A DNA stretch of 64,000 nt, from NCBI GenBank assembly GCA_965277615.1, contig CBDIDG010000002.1, forward strand, positions 288,351-352,350, written 5' to 3'. Under the pieces are notes generated by a model. The model had not been told where the DNA came from. It did not search any database and worked only from the letters and a program-made list of their open reading frames with translations. The DNA is from Bog-532 sp965277615. GTDB lineage: Bacteria > Actinomycetota > Actinomycetes > Streptosporangiales > Streptosporangiaceae. Position numbers and translations under genes: made by a program. This document shows, in pieces, positions 24,715 to 33,075 of the stretch; position 1 is the stretch's first letter, and the number at the start of each line of letters is the position of its first letter.

Positions 24715-25920
24715 TCAAGCGGTTATCCGGACATGATCCCTCACTGCACCCAGTGCACGGAATGCCAAGGCCAGGTGAACTTCTGAGAGATTAGCCCGGG
24801 CGGTCAGCCGCAGGCAGGCCTGACCGGCCGGTACCGACGGCGGCCGGAAGCACCCCACGTGTACCCCTTGAGCAGCGCAGATGTCCCGGGCCCGGGCCGC
24901 TGCGGCCGCCTCGCCCAGCACCACCCGGACCACGGCGGCGGCCGGCGCACTGGTCTCGAAACCCAGGCCCGTGGCCAGGCCGGCCAGCCGCCTGGCGTTG
25001 TCCCGGGCTCGCTGGCTGAGCTCCGGCCCGGTGCGCAGGATGGCCAGCGCGGCCAGCGCGGCCGCGGCGCTGGGCGGGGCCAGGCCGGTGTCGAAGATGA
25101 ACGCCCGCCCGGCATCGATCAGCGTGCCGATGACCTCGGCTGGGCCGGCCACCGCGCCGCCCTGGCTGCCGAGCGACTTGGACAGCGTGAACGTGCGGAT
25201 CACGTGCGGGTCGGCCGCGATCCCGGCCGCCGCCGCGGCCCCGCGGCCGCCCGGCCCCAGCACCCCGAACGCGTGCGCCTCGTCCAGTACCAGCAGCGCC
25301 CCATGGGCCCGGGCCACGCGGTGCAGGTCGCGCACCGGGGCCAGGTCCCCGGCCACGGAGAAGACGGTGTCGGTGACCACCAGCGCGTACCGTTCGGGCC
25401 GCCGGGCCAGGGCCTGCTCCACCGCGGCCGGGTCCGCGTGCGGGGTCACCTCCACCCGGGCGCCGTGCGCCCGGGCCAGCCGGCAGCCATCGATCAGCGA
25501 GGCGTGGTTGCCCGCGTCGCTGACGATCAGCACCCCGTCACCGCCCTGGCCCAGGACCTGGGCCAGCGCGGTCACCACGGCCAGGTTGGCCAGGTAGCCC
25601 GAAGAGAACACCAGGGCCTGCGGCGCCCCGGTGAAGGAGGCCAGCTCCGCCTCGAGCCGGCGGTGCAGCTCGGTCGTCCCGGTCACCAGCCGGGAACCGG
25701 TGGAGCCCGGGCCCCAGTCCCGGGCCGCGGCCGCCGCCGCCTCGGCCAGCCGCGGGTCCGCCGCCAGTCCCAGGTAGTCGTTGGAGGCCAGGTCGACTGG
25801 CCCGTCGTGGCCGGCCGCCCGGGGGACCAGCGTCCGGCTCAGCCCGGCCGCGGCCCGGTCGGCCGCGGCGGCCCGCAGCGCCGCCAGCGCCTCCGGCCCT
25901 CCGGTCGTTTCCGCGCTCAC
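24715..25920 (-). CDS. bioF: 8-amino-7-oxononanoate synthase
   Basis: A 401-residue PLP enzyme of the alpha-oxoamine synthase family. Landmarks are SNDYLGLAADPRL (about residue 47), GSTGSRLVTGTTELHRRLE, FSSGYLANLAVVTAL, the aspartate in LLVLDEAHAFGVLGPGGRG, and the cofactor lysine in FTLSKSLGSQGG. It condenses pimeloyl-ACP or -CoA with alanine. GTG 25920 is chosen by comparison with family length. ATG 25965 would add 15 residues without a ribosome-binding site. It is the first gene of the bioF-gntR-bioD operon. Confidence 0.92.
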   Translation of the reverse strand: MSAETTGGPEALAALRAAAADRAAAGLSRTLVPRAAGHDGPVDLASNDYLGLAADPRLAEAAAAAARDWGPGSTGSRLVTGTTELHRRLEAELASFTGAPQALVFSSGYLANLAVVTALAQVLGQGGDGVLIVSDAGNHASLIDGCRLARAHGARVEVTPHADPAAVEQALARRPERYALVVTDTVFSVAGDLAPVRDLHRVARAHGALLVLDEAHAFGVLGPGGRGAAAAAGIAADPHVIRTFTLSKSLGSQGGAVAGPAEVIGTLIDAGRAFIFDTGLAPPSAAAALAALAILRTGPELSQRARDNARRLAGLATGLGFETSAPAAAVVRVVLGEAAAAARARDICAAQGVHVGCFRPPSVPAGQACLRLTARANLSEVHLALAFRALGAVRDHVRITA

Positions 25921-26046
25921 CCCTGGCCCCCGTCCCACTCGCCTGCCCCCCGTTTGTCTTACCATCCGGGCCGGTGAGCAAAGTGTGGCGGCCCAGCGGT
26001 CTGGACGCGACGGGAATGACGCCGGTGGGGATGAGATTATGGTGAT

Positions 26047-27540
26047 GTGCCCTCCCTAACTGACCTGGCCAGACGACATACCAGCCTGACCCGTGCCGAC
26101 CTTGAGTGCTTGCACGCCCTGGTGTCGGACTGGCAGCTGCTGGCGGACCTGTCGTTCGCCGACCTGATCTTGTGGGCACCGCTTCGCGACGGCAGCGGGT
26201 GGATGGCGCTGGCCCAGATGCGGCCGACCACCGGCCCCACCTCGTTCCAGGACGATGTGGTCGGGCGGCTGGCCGCGCCGGAGGACAAGCCGCTGCTGGA
26301 CACGGCTCGGGACGAGCGCCGGATCTGGCGCGAGAGCGACCCGGACTGGACCACCGGCGTCCCGGTACGGGCCGAGACCATCCCAGTCACCCGCGAGGGC
26401 CGGGTCATCGCGGTGATCGAGCGGAACACCAACCTGAACTCCGCCCGTACCCCCAGCCGGCTGGAGCTGACCTACCTGCAGGGCGCGGATGACCTGGCCC
26501 GGATGGTGGCCGAGGGCACGTTCCCGTTCGGTGAGGAAGCCCAGCTCGTCCGCTCCCCCCGGGTCGGGGACGGCCTGCTGCGGCTGGGCCGGGCGGGCCG
26601 GGTCACCTACGCCAGCCCGAACGCGCTGTCGGCGTTCCGCCGCCTGGGCCTGGCCACCGACCTGGTCGGGGCCGAGCTGGGCCCGCTCACGGCCAAGCTG
26701 TCCGCCCCGGGCGAGCCGGTGGATGAGCTGCTGATGCTGGTCGCGTGCGGCCGGTCGCCGCGTGACGCGGAGATCGAGGGCAACGGCTCCGTGGTCCAGT
26801 TGCGGGCGATCCCGCTCATCGTGGGCGGAGACCGGACCGGGGCGCTGATCCTGGTCCGCGACGTCACCGAGCTGCGCCGCCGCGAGCGCGAGCTGATGAC
26901 CAAGGACGCCACCATCCGGGAGATCCACCACCGGGTCAAGAACAACCTGCAGACGGTCGCGGCCCTGCTCCGGCTGCAGGCCCGCCGGCTGCACGGCCCG
27001 GAGGCCCGGGCCGCACTGGAGGACGCCACCCGCCGGGTCGGCTCGATCGCGATCGTGCACGAGACCCTGTCCCACGCCCCGGATGAGATCGTCGCCTTCG
27101 ACGAGGTGGCGGACCGGGTGGTGATGATGGCGACCGAGGTGGCCGGGACCGGGGTCCGGGTCGCCCCCAAGCTCACCGGCAAGTTCGGCCTGCTCCCGGC
27201 CTACGTGGCCATGCCGCTGGCCCTGGTCCTGACCGAGCTGCTGCAGAACGCGCTGCAGCACGGCTTCGCCTATCCGGAGGCCGCGGCGTCCGAGCCGGCG
27301 CCGAAGCCGTCCGGCAGCGTCGAGGTCAGCGCGGTACGCGTGCCGGACCGGCTGACCGTGGTCGTCACCGACGACGGCGTGGGCCTGCCGGACGACTTCG
27401 ATCCCGAATCGACCGATTCTCTCGGCCTGCAGATCGTGCGCACCCTGGTCGTCGGCGAGCTGGGCGGCAAGCTGGAGATCACCCCGCGCCCGGAGGGCGG
27501 CACCCAGGCCCTGGTCGACCTGCCCGTCGCTGCTGACTAG
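26047..27540 (+). CDS. pdtaS: PdtaS-type cytosolic sensor histidine kinase
   Basis: A 497-residue protein from GTG 26047. Residues about 1-145 are the H_kinase_N GAF-like domain, and about 175-280 a PAS-like domain. Then comes the HisKA_2 box EIHHRVKNNLQTVAALLRLQ with the phospho-acceptor at His294/295. The C-terminal ATPase has the N box ELLQNALQHGF and the G1 box VTDDGVGLPDDF. In mycobacteria PdtaS signals to the antiterminator PdtaR and has been linked to metal and nitric oxide sensing. No pdtaR is in the window. The whiB1 gene lies 2.5 kb downstream, as in M. tuberculosis. Confidence 0.93.
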   Translation: MPSLTDLARRHTSLTRADLECLHALVSDWQLLADLSFADLILWAPLRDGSGWMALAQMRPTTGPTSFQDDVVGRLAAPEDKPLLDTARDERRIWRESDPDWTTGVPVRAETIPVTREGRVIAVIERNTNLNSARTPSRLELTYLQGADDLARMVAEGTFPFGEEAQLVRSPRVGDGLLRLGRAGRVTYASPNALSAFRRLGLATDLVGAELGPLTAKLSAPGEPVDELLMLVACGRSPRDAEIEGNGSVVQLRAIPLIVGGDRTGALILVRDVTELRRRERELMTKDATIREIHHRVKNNLQTVAALLRLQARRLHGPEARAALEDATRRVGSIAIVHETLSHAPDEIVAFDEVADRVVMMATEVAGTGVRVAPKLTGKFGLLPAYVAMPLALVLTELLQNALQHGFAYPEAAASEPAPKPSGSVEVSAVRVPDRLTVVVTDDGVGLPDDFDPESTDSLGLQIVRTLVVGELGGKLEITPRPEGGTQALVDLPVAAD

Positions 27541-27570
27541 GCCGCCGCGGACTAGGCGGCCGCGGACTAG
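27536..27570. repeat. 15-bp repeats carrying stop codons on both strands
   Basis: After the kinase's TAG at 27538-27540, two 15-bp units ending GCGGACTAG (27541-27555 and 27556-27570) repeat the terminus. This adds two further in-frame TAGs. CTAG is self-complementary, so each copy also carries a leftward TAG, and the last one terminates the MFS gene. Confidence 0.85.
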
Positions 27571-28820
27571 GCGGCCGTCAGCTCCTCCTGCCCGTCCGGC
27601 TCGGCCAGGGTGAGGGCGTGCTCGCGCCGGGGGAGCAGCAGGGGAGTACCGAGCATCAGGCCGCCCGCGATCCCGATCGCGGCCAGCGGGCCGGTGAAGG
27701 TGGCCAGCAGGCCGCCCAGCGCGGTCATCGCCGCGATCGAGGCCCTGGTGCTTACCGACCAGGCCGACAGCACCCGGGCCACCCGGTCCGGCGGGGTCTG
27801 CTCCAGCCGGTAGGTGGCCAGCACCGGGTTGAACACGCTGCACGAGAAGATCAGGCCCAGCTCCACCGCCATGACCAGCACCAGCCCGGTGACACCGGGG
27901 CGCATGAGCAGTAGTCCCACCACCCAGCACGCCCGCAGCGTCCCGGCCGCCAGCAGGACCCGGTGCCGTCCGAACCGGGCCACGATCCGGCGCGTCAGCC
28001 GGGAGCCGGCCAGCCCGCCCAGGCACGGCACCGCGAAGGCCAGCCCGTACTGCCAGGGCCGGAAGCCGAACCGGCCGAGCATGAGCACGGCCAGCAGCGG
28101 TTCGGTCGCCATGATCAGCCCGTTGACCAGCACCACGTTCCAGAAAAGCGGGCGCAGCGCCGGGTGCCCGAGGATGTAGCGCCAGCCGTCCAGCAGGTCA
28201 CCGGGCCGCGTCCGCGCCCCCTCGGGCCGCACGGGACGCGGCTCGTCGCCGCCGATGGCCCGGATCCCCAGCGCCGACAGCAGGTAGCTGACCGCATCGG
28301 CGATCACGGTCGTCACCGGGCCGAGCAGCCCGATGGCCGCCCCGCCCAGCGGCGGCCCGAGCACGGTGCTGCTCCAGGTGGTGGACTCCATCCGCGCGTT
28401 CGCGGTGAGCAGGTCGGCAGGCCGCACGACGGCCTTCAGGCTCGCGCCGCTGGCCGCCTTGAACGTGATGTCGGCCGCGCCGGAAACGACCGACACCGCC
28501 AGCAGCTGGCCAAAGGTCAGGCCGCCGAGCGCGTAGGCCAGCGGGATGCTGCTCATGGCCGCGAACCGGCTCAAGTCCATGACCATCATCACGCGCCGCT
28601 TGGGCCGGAACTCCACCCAGGGGCCGAGGGGCACCGCGACCGCCGCCCCGACCGCCGCGCCCACCGCGGCCAGCGCCGCCACCTGCGCCGGGCCCGCGTG
28701 CAGCACGACGATCGCGATCAGCGGGAACGCGCCGAACGCGAAGCAGGTACCGAACGAGCTGACCGCGTAGGCCGCCCACAGCCATTCGAACTGCCGCCCC
28801 AGCGACCGCCGGATCGCCAC
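27567..28820 (-). CDS. MFS transporter, probable exporter
   Basis: A 417-residue protein with about 12 hydrophobic helices. GTG 28820 is preferred because AAGGGGG stands six bases upstream. The loop after helix 2 (GPWVEFRPKRRVMMVMDLSRF) and the counterpart SRLTRRIVARFGRHRVLL in the second half are the duplicated MFS motif A. The type is that of the macrolide-efflux-like/DHA family. It is transcribed divergently from a LysR regulator across a 129-base gap with palindromes, the usual arrangement for regulator-controlled efflux. Confidence 0.87.
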   Translation of the reverse strand: MAIRRSLGRQFEWLWAAYAVSSFGTCFAFGAFPLIAIVVLHAGPAQVAALAAVGAAVGAAVAVPLGPWVEFRPKRRVMMVMDLSRFAAMSSIPLAYALGGLTFGQLLAVSVVSGAADITFKAASGASLKAVVRPADLLTANARMESTTWSSTVLGPPLGGAAIGLLGPVTTVIADAVSYLLSALGIRAIGGDEPRPVRPEGARTRPGDLLDGWRYILGHPALRPLFWNVVLVNGLIMATEPLLAVLMLGRFGFRPWQYGLAFAVPCLGGLAGSRLTRRIVARFGRHRVLLAAGTLRACWVVGLLLMRPGVTGLVLVMAVELGLIFSCSVFNPVLATYRLEQTPPDRVARVLSAWSVSTRASIAAMTALGGLLATFTGPLAAIGIAGGLMLGTPLLLPRREHALTLAEPDGQEELTAA

Positions 28821-28914
28821 GCGCCGCCCCCTTGCCCTCGTTCCCGCCCGGACCAATCCTGCGATCCAACCGGTAACCGGGCGGCCGAATCCAACAATCG
28901 GGCCGCCGGCGCGT

Positions 28915-28931
28915 CACAACCGGCGGTTGTG
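28915..28931. promoter_or_regulatory. Palindrome in the MFS/LysR divergent region
   Basis: CACAACC-GGC-GGTTGTG is a perfect 7-bp inverted repeat ending 18 bases before the lysR ATG. A second short one, CCGGT-A-ACCGG, lies at 28870-28880 nearer the transporter. Either could be the operator for the LysR-type protein. Confidence 0.5.
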
Positions 28932-28949
28932 CCGCTAGGGTCGGCCGCC

Positions 28950-29873
28950 ATGGACCTGGACGCCGTGCGCACCTTCGTCGCGGTCGCCGACGCGGGCCAG
29001 TTCTCCGCGGCCGCCGCGGCCCTGGGCGTCTCCCAGCAGGCCACCTCCAAGCGGGTGGCCGCGCTGGAAAAGGAACTGGGGGTGGCGCTATTCACCCGGA
29101 CCCCCCGTGGTGCCCGCCTCACCCCAGCTGGCCAGGCCTTTTTGCCACCGGCCCGGGACCTGCTGCGGGCCGGGGAACGGGCCGCTGCCTCGGTGCGGCC
29201 CGGCCGCCGCGCGCTGCGGGTCGACGTGATCGGCACCCGGCTCGCCCCGGCCCACCTGCTGCGCGAGTTCCACCGGGCCCAGCCGCGGACCCCCCTTGAG
29301 GTGGTGCGCCTGTTCGACGTCCGCGCCGCGATCGAGGCGGTACAAACCGACGCCGTCGACGCGTCGTTCCGCGCCGTCTCCCAGCCGGTGCCCGACGGCA
29401 TCGAGGCGGCCCGGGTCTTCGACGAGCCCGTCCAGCTGCTCACCGGGCCGCGCCATGCCCTGGCCGGGGCGGGCACGGTGACGACCGCGCAGCTCGCCGG
29501 GCACCGGATCTGGATGCCTACCCTCGACCCCGGCACCGAATGGACCGCGTTCTACGACGATCTGGCCGCCGCGTTCGGGCTCAGCGTCGATGTCACCGGT
29601 CCCGACTTCGGCACCGAACCCCTGCTGGACGTGATCGCCGGGTCGGCCGAGCTGGCCACGCTGGTCGGGGAGCAGACCCACCTGGTCTGGCCCGCCCGCT
29701 TCGACCTGCGGCGGATCTCGCTGCGGGACCCGGTGCCGGTCTATCCGCACTCACTGATCTGGCGCGCCGGTAACGCCCATCCCGCGCTCCGGGCCCTGCG
29801 CAGGCATCTGGCCCGCACCCAGCCGGACCGCGGGAACGCCGATGTATGGACCCCGGAGTGGGTCCACGGGTAA
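28950..29873 (+). CDS. LysR-family transcriptional regulator
   Basis: A 307-residue protein from ATG 28950. The N-terminal winged helix (MDLDAVRTFVAVADAGQFSA, VSQQATSKRVAALEKELGVALF) is followed by a linker helix and an effector domain starting near residue 90 (RALRVDVIGTRLAPAHLLREF). It probably controls the divergent MFS gene and itself. The ligand cannot be deduced. The effector-domain loop QPVPDGIEAARVFDEPVQLL is similar to that in regulators of small aromatic or drug efflux, but this is a weak hint. Confidence 0.9.
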   Translation: MDLDAVRTFVAVADAGQFSAAAAALGVSQQATSKRVAALEKELGVALFTRTPRGARLTPAGQAFLPPARDLLRAGERAAASVRPGRRALRVDVIGTRLAPAHLLREFHRAQPRTPLEVVRLFDVRAAIEAVQTDAVDASFRAVSQPVPDGIEAARVFDEPVQLLTGPRHALAGAGTVTTAQLAGHRIWMPTLDPGTEWTAFYDDLAAAFGLSVDVTGPDFGTEPLLDVIAGSAELATLVGEQTHLVWPARFDLRRISLRDPVPVYPHSLIWRAGNAHPALRALRRHLARTQPDRGNADVWTPEWVHG

Positions 29874-30061
29874 GCGGATGATACGTACGGATGGCTTGGC
29901 CCGGCGCACAGCCAGACGGTCATGACCATGGGCCATTGGCCGCGGCGAGCGCGGTCTGGCCCACGATCATGGCCGAACGGCCACTATTGACCATCAGGGC
30001 GAGACGGCCAGTACGGCGTGGTCCGTGCTGGCCGGTGGAGCCCCTGCGGCTGGTGTCCGGA

Positions 30062-30304
30062 TCAGACGTGTGTCCGGGTACGCAGCCGCTTCACGGCCCG
30101 CCGCTCGTCCTCGCTCAGGCCGCCCCAGACCCCGGAGTCCTGACCGGACTCGATGGCCCAGTGCAGACACGGTTCCATAACCGGACAACGATGACAGACG
30201 CGTTTGGCCTCGTCGATCTGAAGTAGCGCGGGACCAGTGTTTCCGATCGGGAAGAACAATTCAGGGTCCACGTCACGGCACCCGGCGTCATGGCGCCAGT
30301 CCAT
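30062..30304 (-). CDS. whiB1: WhiB1-type iron-sulfur regulator
   Basis: An 80-residue protein from ATG 30304 behind AAGGAG. The four cluster-binding cysteines are at positions 9, 37, 40 and 46, identical to M. tuberculosis WhiB1, followed by the GVWGG turn and a basic DNA-binding tail (RRAVKRLRTRTHV). WhiB1 is an essential nitric-oxide-responsive 4Fe-4S protein that binds the primary sigma factor. A long upstream leader with two CRP-type sites recalls the cAMP control of whiB1 in mycobacteria. The lipid-kinase gene upstream is on the same strand. Confidence 0.97.
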   Translation of the reverse strand: MDWRHDAGCRDVDPELFFPIGNTGPALLQIDEAKRVCHRCPVMEPCLHWAIESGQDSGVWGGLSEDERRAVKRLRTRTHV

Positions 30305-30374
30305 GAGTCACTCCTTCGGGCACGTCGGTCACGCGGGGGACTGCTGATCCTCGCGCGCCCACGTATGCAGAGCT

Positions 30375-30390
30375 TGTGAATGATTTCACG
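30375..30390. promoter_or_regulatory. CRP-type site proximal to whiB1
   Basis: TGTGAATGATTTCACG matches TGTGA-N6-TCACA in nine of ten defined positions and ends about 70 bases upstream of the whiB1 ATG. It lies in an A/T-richer stretch likely to contain the promoter. Confidence 0.6.
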
Positions 30391-30617
30391 AGCTAAGTTG
30401 TATTTCGGGAGAAAGCAGTTATTTCCCCGTATTAGTGCAGTGCCAGTCGGCGACCGGCCCGGAGCTGCGTCATAGCCCGGACACGCTTGGGCACCGGGAA
30501 ACCTGCTCCTCGCAGACCGCACGAGAGAAGTGGGCTTCCGCCCGGCATCCTTTAAAGCTTCTCAAGCGTGCCGTGGCCAACGCAAGAGGGCGCAACAGTG
30601 ATCTTCGTCATTTTGAA
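30391..30617. other. Long whiB1 upstream region
   Basis: Between the two CRP-type sites are 227 bases with no supported gene. The composition is less GC rich than the coding regions. A long untranslated leader or an upstream promoter may be here. No convincing -35/-10 pair was found. Confidence 0.4.
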
Positions 30618-30633
30618 TGTGACGTAAATCACA
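30618..30633. promoter_or_regulatory. Perfect CRP-type site distal to whiB1
   Basis: TGTGACGTAAATCACA is a perfect match to the CRP consensus and lies 314 bases upstream of whiB1 in the gap after the lipid-kinase gene. The surrounding 60 bases are unusually A/T rich. Confidence 0.65.
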
Positions 30634-30674
30634 ATTCTACATCTGTATTAACAAACTCCAACGGCTGCGGGTAA

Positions 30675-31643
30675 TCACGCGATGACACGTATTGCATCCG
30701 GGACGCAGCGAAATGTAACCGACTCCCGATCACCCACGTAATCCCCGTCCACCTGCAGCGCGACCGCTTCCCGGGCCTGGACCGTGATCTCCGCCTGGTC
30801 GTGCAGCTCCAAAGCGTATTTCCCGGTTACCGGCCGTTCTGGCCACATGATCATCTGCCGCAGGCTGTTCAGAGTGGAAATGGTACGCAACCGCCGCAGC
30901 AAGAATGCATCCAGCCCCAAATCGAAGGACGCGTGCGGGGTGGCGCTCACCGGATGCCGGCCGACATAAGTCCACGGCGTGGTGTTGGCGATAAGGACCA
31001 GGCCGACCGGGCCGATACGGGTGCCGTCCGCCGTGTGCACGGTCAGGTTGGGGTGCCGCCGGTCGGCCCGCCGGAACTGCTGCAGCGCGGTGCGCATGTA
31101 CAGGCGGTTGGAGGCCGGGCGGCCCTGGGCCCGCCGCTCCTCGACCGCGTGGATGACCTCGGCGTCCCAGCCCAGGCCGGCGTTGAAGGTGAAGTAGCGG
31201 TCCCCGGCCAGGCCGAGCCCGATGGTCCGGGTGGTGCCGGCCGCCAGCCGGGCCGCGATCAGCTCCACCGCGGCCAGCGGGTCCGAGGGGACACCCAGGT
31301 CCCGGGTGAACACGTTGGCGTTCCCGCCCGGCAGCGCGCCCAGCGCGGGCAGCTGGGCGGCCCCGGTCGCGGGGTCGGTAGTGGTGCGGCCGGCCCGGAT
31401 CGATGCCTTGTCCATCAGCCCGTTGACGGCCTCGTTGATCGTCCCGTCCCCGCTCAGAACCAGCAGCGCGTCCCAGCCCTCGGCCACGGCGCGGGCGGCG
31501 ATCTCCCGCGCGTTGCCCCGGTGCCGGGTCTCGACCACCTCGATGTCGGCCCGCGCGGCCAGCGTGCGCACGATCTTGTCGCGGACGGGCTTGGTCGTCG
31601 TCGTCGCCCGGGGATTGACGATCAGCAGCGTGCGCACGCGCAT
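30675..31643 (-). CDS. Diacylglycerol-kinase-family lipid kinase
   Basis: A 322-residue protein from ATG 31643. The nucleotide site is LLVLSGDGTINEAVNGLMD (about residue 60), with the companion ALGALPGGNANVFTRDLGVP near residue 103. FNAGLGWDAEVIHAVE lies near 152, and the C-terminal beta domain has VALQVDGDYVG. These are DAGK/sphingosine-kinase catalytic landmarks. The enzyme should phosphorylate a lipid hydroxyl at the membrane face. The position beside whiB1 equals that of Rv3218 in M. tuberculosis, whose role is not settled. Confidence 0.9.
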   Translation of the reverse strand: MRVRTLLIVNPRATTTTKPVRDKIVRTLAARADIEVVETRHRGNAREIAARAVAEGWDALLVLSGDGTINEAVNGLMDKASIRAGRTTTDPATGAAQLPALGALPGGNANVFTRDLGVPSDPLAAVELIAARLAAGTTRTIGLGLAGDRYFTFNAGLGWDAEVIHAVEERRAQGRPASNRLYMRTALQQFRRADRRHPNLTVHTADGTRIGPVGLVLIANTTPWTYVGRHPVSATPHASFDLGLDAFLLRRLRTISTLNSLRQMIMWPERPVTGKYALELHDQAEITVQAREAVALQVDGDYVGDRESVTFRCVPDAIRVIA

Positions 31644-31673
31644 AGGCTAGTCCTGGGCAGAAAGGTGCGACAC

Positions 31674-32144
31674 ATGCGACCACGTCCGTGGACGTTGCTA
31701 CTGGCGGTGGCGGCTCAGGTCCTGGAGGCCGTGGGCCTGCTGGTGGCGGCCGTGGTGACCACGGTGGATGCCATTTCCGGGCACTCTTACCACCAGAACA
31801 GCGGCATTGCGCTGACCGTCCTGGCCTACCTGGCCGCGATCGCCGTGGCGTTCGTCGCCCTCGGCTTGCACCGGGCCAGCCTGTGGAGCCGGACCCCGGC
31901 CCTGTTGACCCAGCTCTTCGTCGGCACCACCGGCATCTATCTGCTGGAGGGCCACCACCTGGCCTACGGCCTGGCCGCGCTGCTGGTCGCGATCATCGGC
32001 TTCCTCGGCATCTGCCTGCCCCCCAGCTGGCAAACCCTGAGCCGCCTCGGCCTGGCCGAACGCGAAGACGAGCTACCCGCCCCGCCCAAGCCCGCCCCGG
32101 TGCCTCCCGCCGCCCGCAAGAAAGCCGCCGCCCGCCGCCGTTAA
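31674..32144 (+). CDS. Small four-helix membrane protein
   Basis: A 156-residue protein from ATG 31674. Four hydrophobic segments are visible, including TLLLAVAAQVLEAVGLLVAAVVTTV, ALTVLAYLAAIAVAFVALGL and YGLAALLVAIIGFLGICLP. A basic, Pro/Ala-rich cytoplasmic tail follows (KPAPVPPAARKKAAARRR). The family is common next to lipid-kinase or sigma-factor loci in actinomycetes, but its function is unknown. It is divergent from the lipid-kinase gene by 30 bases and ends at a strong bidirectional terminator. Confidence 0.82.
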   Translation: MRPRPWTLLLAVAAQVLEAVGLLVAAVVTTVDAISGHSYHQNSGIALTVLAYLAAIAVAFVALGLHRASLWSRTPALLTQLFVGTTGIYLLEGHHLAYGLAALLVAIIGFLGICLPPSWQTLSRLGLAEREDELPAPPKPAPVPPAARKKAAARRR

Positions 32145-32149
32145 TGAGA

Positions 32150-32184
32150 ACGCCGCCCGGTGGGACACATCCCCCGGGCGGCGT
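32150..32184. terminator. Bidirectional terminator
   Basis: ACGCCGCCCGG (32150-32160) pairs perfectly with CCGGGCGGCGT (32174-32184) around a 13-base loop. It lies between the ends of the rightward membrane-protein gene and the leftward sigma-factor gene. Confidence 0.8.
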
Positions 32185-32196
32185 CCTCAGCGCTTA

Positions 32197-33075
32197 CTAC
32201 TCCTCGTTGGTCAGGCCGTCGCGGAGCTGGGTCAGGGTGCGGGCCAGCAGGCGGGAGACGTGCATCTGGGAGATGCCGAGCTCGGCCGCGATCTGGGACT
32301 GGGTCAGGTTGCCGAAGAACCTCAGCAGGAGGATCTTCTTCTCCCGCGGTGGCAGCCGTTCCAGCAGCGGCTTGAGCGACTCCCGGTACTCGACGCCTTC
32401 CAGGGCTTCGTCGACGATGCCGAGGGAGTCGGCCACGGCGGGGGCATCCTCGTCGCCCGAGTCGGGGGCGTCCAGGGAGACCGTGGAGTAGGCGTTGGCC
32501 GACTCCAGGCCCTCGAGCACCTCTTCCTCGCTCATCTGCAGGTGCGCGGCCAGCTCGCTGACGGTGGGCGCCCGGCCCTCGCGCTGGGCGAGCTCGCCGA
32601 TGGCCTTGGTCAGCGACAGCTTGAGCTCCTGGAGCCGCCGCGGCACGCGCACGGCCCAGCCCTTGTCGCGGAAGTGCCGCTTGATCTCGCCCACGATCGT
32701 CGGCGTGGCGTAGGTGGAGAACTCCACGCCGCGCTCGAGATCGAAGCGGTCGATCGACTTGATCAGGCCGATGGTGGCCACCTGAGTCAGGTCGTCCAGC
32801 CACTCACCGCGGTTGCGGAACCGCCGGGCCAGGTACTCGACCAGGGGCAGGTGCATCTCGACCAGCACCCCGCGGAGCTGCTCCCGCTCGGGACTGCCCG
32901 GGGGCATCGCGGCCAGCCGCTCGAACAGCTCGCGGGCCCGGGCCCGGTCGGGGACGGAGCGGTCGTCGCGCGAGCTCGCGCTGACCGCCGCGGGCGCCTC
33001 TTCGGCCGGCCGTGCGTCGTATTCGTCGCTCACCTGGACGTCGTTACCAGGGACGCGGACTTCGAAGTCGGCCAT
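32197..33075 (-). CDS. sigF: SigF/SigB-type stress sigma factor
   Basis: A 292-residue group 3 sigma factor starting at ATG 33075, overlapping the anti-sigma stop. Region 2 has VEYLARRFRNRGEWLDDLTQVATIGLIKSIDRFD then FSTYATPTIVGEIKRHFRDKG. Region 3 is LQELKLSLTKAIGELAQREG. Region 4 ends NLTQSQIAAELGISQMHVSRLLARTLTQLRDGL. The N-terminal 60 residues are an acidic disordered extension. The preceding RsbW-type kinase should hold it inactive until an anti-anti-sigma factor competes. No such antagonist gene is in the window. Confidence 0.94.
   Translation of the reverse strand: MADFEVRVPGNDVQVSDEYDARPAEEAPAAVSASSRDDRSVPDRARARELFERLAAMPPGSPEREQLRGVLVEMHLPLVEYLARRFRNRGEWLDDLTQVATIGLIKSIDRFDLERGVEFSTYATPTIVGEIKRHFRDKGWAVRVPRRLQELKLSLTKAIGELAQREGRAPTVSELAAHLQMSEEEVLEGLESANAYSTVSLDAPDSGDEDAPAVADSLGIVDEALEGVEYRESLKPLLERLPPREKKILLLRFFGNLTQSQIAAELGISQMHVSRLLARTLTQLRDGLTNEE

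Noticed and set aside
26010..26034. Second sigma-R promoter before pdtaS
   Set aside because: GGAAT is followed after 18 bases by ATT rather than GTT, so it fails the strict consensus.
30305..30674. Small RNA or tRNA gene in the whiB1 upstream gap
   Set aside because: No cloverleaf or strong stem-loop was seen. The A/T-rich composition is explained by promoter and CRP-type sites.
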